DNA of 64,000 nucleotides from Cinnamomum chago (taxonomy: Eukaryota > Streptophyta > Magnoliopsida > Laurales > Lauraceae), in NCBI GenBank assembly GCA_038049695.1, contig CP142451.1, forward strand, positions 71,564,001-71,628,000. Reading direction: 5' to 3'. Under the pieces are notes generated by a model. It saw only the letters and a program-made list of their open reading frames with translations. It did no database searches and was not told where the DNA came from. A program made the translations under genes and the position numbers. Shown in pieces: positions 59,226 through 64,000 of this stretch (position 1 is the first letter of the stretch; every line of letters begins with the position of its first letter).

Positions 59226-59760
59226 TATGAGTTTCATACTTGCATAATCAAGTCCGTAATATTTAGGCACTTATAAGGTTGATTTTAAAATTTTCATGGT
59301 CTTTGACCAATTATTTAGAGGTCAAATAAATAATACTAAAGTTGATAAACCTTTGGGGCATATAACTAATTAGAGTAGACAACCCTTAAGAACCTTTATT
59401 TTTCGCCAAAGGTTCAAAAAATTTGATTAAGGGAGGGAGGGTCAAAGAGAACAACACTAAAAACACACATTGAGAGATTTTTTTCCTATTTTAAAGGAAA
59501 TAAAAAAAAACGTTGAGAAGAAGCAAAAGAATCACAGTGAGACATATGACAAGAGAGTATTCTTACTTTAAAAGGTGTCAAATGTTGAGGAGGGGTATGA
59601 GAGAGGAAACGGTTATTAAAGATAAGACGAGATACACAATTCTAGGAGTTATGTAGACTAGGACGAGGTTCAGTTGTTTAGTTGAGTTTGTTGCTGTGTC
59701 TTTTGCAGAATAAAAGGCAGATGATGATTGTCTTTTGTTGAGATATCCTTCACATGCCCC
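59226..59760. other. Sequence without recognised features
   Basis: AT-rich stretch between the degenerate LTR and the copia remains. It may be copia LTR, but nothing specific could be supported. Confidence 0.4.
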
Positions 59761-59761
59761 C

Positions 59762-60946
59762 TCAAGCGTGCCTGTCCATCAATGATAGTAAGCTTGGCAC
59801 GCAATATAAAAAATCTTGATGAGCTAAGAGGTTTAGTAAAGATGTTAGTAATTTGGTCTTGCGTATATACATAATGAACATCAAGCTGCTTTGGCGATCA
59901 ATTAGATCACGTGTGAAGTGAACATCAACATCAACATGTTTTGTATGCCCGTGGAAGACAGGGTTGACGGAGAGATAAGTGGCACCAAGATTGTCACACC
60001 AAACTGTGGGTGTGCGATTCAAGGAGAAATCAAGCTTGCATAGAGGAGAGTGAACCCAAACAAGCTCGAAAGAAACTATAGGAACACCCCAATACTTAGC
60101 TTTTGTGCTGGATGGAGCAACAGTTGCATGTTTCTTTGAACTCCAAGTAATGAGATTATTGCCAAGGTAAACAACATAACCACTGTTCGGCTTCTGTCGC
60201 CACAGGAGACTTCGGGTTTGGCGGATGTGAAGATATGCTGATTCGACCCTTTTGTGATAAGGGGTGGACGGAACAATCGGGTTCTCTTTTTGTGTACGAG
60301 TATGCCAAATTTTCTATTCTATTCGAAAAGGAAAAGAAATTATCCGTGGATCTACTTTTCACATTGTAAGGAAAATAAAAAGATTCTCATATTTCTTTGC
60401 ACAAGTGTTGAAGAAAAGATATAATTTGTTTTTTTTATTTATATATATTTTTTGGTGTCATGAAAGGCGAATTTCATTTGTTTGTCGTGAAAGGCGATGT
60501 GTGGCATGAAAGGTGAATTCACATCTCTTGACGAACAAGACAAGACTTGGAATTTTTCCTCTTTTCAACACAAATACAATAGAAAAAAAATGAGAAAGAC
60601 ATCATAACAAACAAGCGATTGTGTGGACATGTTCGGATTGGCGGACGCAAGCCATGTGTGTTGGCTTCTCTGATGTCCCTCTGATGATAACATGATGCTT
60701 GGACTCTTTGGCAAGACTTAAACCTCGTATCTTTAAAGAATAATGATCAAAGAGGGATCTTATATTCAATAAATATCCAAGAAGATGGGTTGAAGAGCCA
60801 TATCTAAGCCATGAAGAAAGAAGAAAATGGCCTTCTGGCGGCGGCCCCCCAAGTGTCTTCGATCACCTTGTAGGCTTGTAGAAGTTTCTACAGATTTTCA
60901 ACAAGGATATGGAGAAGGAGAAACCGTTCAGCGAGTGTAGGCAAGT
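59762..60946 (-). mobile_element. Ty1/copia fragment, fossil
   Basis: Minus-strand RNase H remains at 59762-60022 (WCDNLGATYLSVNPVFHGHT, then HVDVDVHFTRDLI). They are followed at 60250-60946 by sequence that resembles 3390-3985 beside the first copia element. The two therefore belong to related copia elements. Solo LTR C is inserted at 60947, and copia-like flank resumes at 63960. Broken and incomplete. Confidence 0.75.
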
Positions 60947-63900
60947 GTCGCGACCCCGGAACGGATCCCGAGCCCGCGACGTGCGTTGTGTACATTGAAT
61001 TTTGGAGATATACTTTCCCACAGGTTCCCGCGGTGAGGATTCCCAAAGACACGCAGAATCTGACTCACGATCAAGTATGCGGAAGCGTGTAGCAAAACAC
61101 AACAAGATGAGCACCAATAAAATGTTTAAGTGCCATGACAAATAGTAACAAGACATAGTATCAAAGGAAGAAGCTAACATGACATTTCCAACATAGTTCA
61201 AGTTATAAGACTGACACGAAAGTAAGTTAAGTTTTGTTACAATTCTATAAGAGGCCAACAAAGGCCAATACAATTCTCCCAAAATAGTCAAAAGAAACCC
61301 CAAGACAAAAGATGACTAGACTCAAGAAACCCGCCCGACGTCTAGATGACATCGTCGGGCTGCCACTCTCTCACAGGGGTTGGCTCACAAGCCTCCTCAT
61401 GACGCTCCTCCTCAAAGGTAACGTCTCCTGCACCTGGGCACCAACAAACAAGGGTCAAACACAACGTTTGGCAGGTAATCAATTTAGGAACAAACACGAA
61501 CCAATAACGTTAAAGAAAAACATATAAGCAAATCCTTGATTTGAAATACTATACTGACTGAGATACATTTGCAGCAATGTTTAACTGAGCTGAGATACTA
61601 AAACAAACTAGCATGAGTACATAATATATCATGAATAGTTACAATCCACAAAGAGCCCATCCTTTCTCTATCATTTATATAATGAAAAGAGCAAGCACGC
61701 ACGACAAGTACGATATACATAATATAATCACGACACGATTTCCCACAAAGACGGGAATTCCGGCCGCGGAACCGGACACACACGATGTGTAATAAATACA
61801 CGACCAGTCTGCAGACAGTCCACATGTTTAAGGACCCCCAGACAGTGGATCAAACTGAAAGGGCAGTCCAAGCTCAGTGGTGTTACTTAATTCATGAATG
61901 CACAAAACACGCGAAACACTATCAAACATGTCGAGATAAAAAAGGGGGAAATCACTTATCAAAACACGATGAACACGACTAGCAAGGGCATAATTAATAT
62001 GCATAACACGCTTAGGAAGTGATCCCCTTTTTCTTGAAACACATCTTCAAAACGAGCTTGTACTTATACTTCAAAACGAGTACACGATGATATTCATTAT
62101 ATCGAAACCAAAGTACGAATACAAAGCCTATCAAGCTCATGCAAGGACCTTTGGTTGATCGTTGTGCAGCCGAAGCCCAGATGTTGGAATTAAAACAGAA
62201 TTGGTGCCCCAGAAGTTCAAGGACATCTCGGGTTTCGAGTGCATAATATCAGGCAAAAGACCACTTAACATGTTCTAGTTTTCATTCTTGCAAAGACTCT
62301 TCAAAACAGGTAATTTGTCAATTTCGGTCACCTCGCGGTTAGGTGTCGGCTAGCCGAACTAGAGTCTGGTGGCTAGCCGCCAGCTGACCGACAGGCTGAC
62401 CGCTGGAAATCCAGGTCCAACACAGCCCTCTGGAAAAGAAACCGAACTGACTGCGGTTAGCCGAACTGAGACTTGGCGGTTAGCCGTAAGCTGACCGTAG
62501 GGTTGACCGTGAGAGATCCAGTCTGAAATATAGCTCTCGGAAAAAGGAACCGACAACGCGCGGTTGGCCAGCGGTTAGCCGACATGGGGTATGGCGGCTA
62601 GCCGCTTGCTAACCGTCAAACTGACCGAAACTCACTATAGAAAAGTCATCTTCTGGAAAGGAAACCGCCGATCTCGGTCAGCTCGCGGTTAACTGAAATG
62701 AGGATTTCGCCTAGCCGCCAGCTGACCGACTGCTGACCGAAACTGCACGGGAGATGCAGTTCAGTTCAGATTTTCACATTTCCTTCTTCCCTTCTTCTTG
62801 TTTCTCATTCCACTTGCACTCCCTGAGCCTACATACTCTCCAAGGGACAAAACACACATTTTTCCCAATTTCAAACATTCAATCCAAGGAAAACATGATC
62901 ATGAAGCTTATAAACATATTTATATGCAAAATTTCCAAAACAACAATGAAGCTTAAAATACACATGCACAATGGTCCTATAGAGATTACTTGCCTTGCCC
63001 AAATGCTAAACACTCCTCTTCAAGCACTTCACTCAAAAGCTAAGCCAACACTACAAGAAAACCCAAGAGAAAACCACATAAACTCACTCAAAAATGGAAC
63101 CAAAGAACCCATTTTAACAAAAGGGTTTGTAAACATGAAAAACATGATCTTTAAGGAACCAAAAGACTTCATGAAAAGTATGGGTTGAAACTCTTACCTA
63201 ACAATGGTTAAACAAGAAGAGGTGAAGAAAATGAAGAGCTTGTCCCACAAGAAACTCCAAGAAATTTGTACCAATAGAAAGCTTGCAAGGAGAGGAAGAA
63301 GATGATGGTCTTGGAATTCTATTTGGAGATCTCTAGCTAGATCATGCAAGGTGAGGAAGATGGAAAGGAAAGAGGGGTTTTCAACCCTAGGTTAAGAAAG
63401 TTGCAGGATTTTTGTAAAGTGAATGAAAAAGATGAGGGTTAGGTTTAAAACTTTAACAAATGGGTCCCAATAAACTTGAACCTTGAAATGACAAAAACAT
63501 GATCTTGTGGACCTCGAATGACTTCGACGAAGAAGGATAAAACGATCATCGAAATATCTTGTTTCCAAAAAGTATACTTTTGACATGGTTTTGAGATCTC
63601 GAAAATTGTGTCCAGATTTGTGCATAAAAGACAATTTTACCCTATTTGGGCCAAAACATGGGTTTTTGGGCTTCAAACATGAATGTGCTTAAAACGAAAG
63701 TTATAACACATAGAAAAATCATTCAAATGAAATCAAGATCACAATCACATGGAAATCGATACGATCCTCCCAAGCTTACACGTGCACTTAGGCCTTCCTG
63801 AGTGTGTCAGACTAACACTAAACGTTCTCAAAATTCCCAAAGCTATGTTCAAGACTAAACTAATTACTTCTAACCCAACGACCACTAAACCCACTTAGGA

Positions 63901-63954
63901 CTAAACACATACTAATCGCACACTAATCGACTTGGTCTGGGTCGGGGTCTAACA
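60947..63954 (-). mobile_element. Solo LTR C, 3.0 kb
   Basis: Plus strand starts TGTCGCGACCCCGGAACGG and ends GGGTCGGGGTCTAACA, with a 5-bp duplication GCAAG (60942-60946 and 63955-63959). Same size, ends and layout as A1, A2 and B, but a diverged sequence. No internal domain. Confidence 0.88.
62325..62750. repeat. GGTTAGCCG iteron patch in solo LTR C
   Basis: Repeated GCGGTTAGCCG/CAGCTGACCG words in both orientations, forming three to four ~105-bp composite units ('gtcggctagccgaact.agtctggtggctagccgccagctgaccg'). It sits in the same relative place as the CTCGAG patch of the A family, but with a different motif. Confidence 0.7.
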
Positions 63955-64000
63955 GCAAGAGCATGTAATGTGTGTCTATGCTTGAAGTGGATCCTGAAAG

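Overview
The window is plant nuclear DNA, from an angiosperm with a transposon-rich genome. It has long AT-rich introns with GT/AG borders, many plant retrotransposon families, and a CACTA transposon carrying a piece of a plant peroxisomal carrier gene. I cannot name the species. Only one host gene looks whole: a secreted GH28 polygalacturonase on the plus strand (22020-42111, 9 exons, 440 codons). Its fifth intron is about 16.5 kb long. Nearly everything else is mobile DNA, much of it nested, and many insertions can be ordered because their target-site duplications (TSDs) are readable.

Left part (1-22019). A broken Ty1/copia element lies on the minus strand. A Ty3/gypsy element of the Tat type is inserted in it. 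This gypsy element has two LTR copies (about 4390-5785 and 14543-15968), RNase H/integrase on the minus strand, tandem repeats next to pol, and an intron-bearing plant-mobile-domain gene on the opposite strand (about 6943-11740). A fold-back Mutator-like element (16522-21815, 9-bp TSD) sits just upstream of the polygalacturonase and holds a 3-kb solo LTR (17391-20454, TSD AGAGA).

Middle part (22020-42111). The polygalacturonase exons are small and in frame. Intron 5 contains a tandem duplication of about 550 bp. One copy of it is split by a gag-only LTR element (26189-28242) and by an hAT-like element (28557-29423). Intron 5 also holds a solo LTR (31179-40564) that was opened by an 8.9-kb block of DNA resembling plant mitochondrial intergenic sequence. 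That block is bordered by a perfect 141-bp direct duplication.

Right part (42112-64000). Three insertions are nested: solo LTR B (42873-57234, TSD ATACT) holds solo LTR A2 (44429-55675, TSD GAGCC), which holds an 8.1-kb CACTA element (46204-54302, TSD TTC). The CACTA element carries a piece of a peroxisomal adenine nucleotide carrier gene. Further right are a degenerate gypsy LTR, another broken copia fragment, and solo LTR C (60947-63954, TSD GCAAG).

No rRNA, tRNA, CRISPR or bacterial-type system was seen. The most notable items are the mitochondrial-like block with its 141-bp duplication, the antisense spliced gene inside the gypsy element, the gene-carrying CACTA, the gag-only LTR element and the fold-back Mutator-like element beside the gene's candidate TATA box. 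All calls come from reading the sequence; no database search was run.
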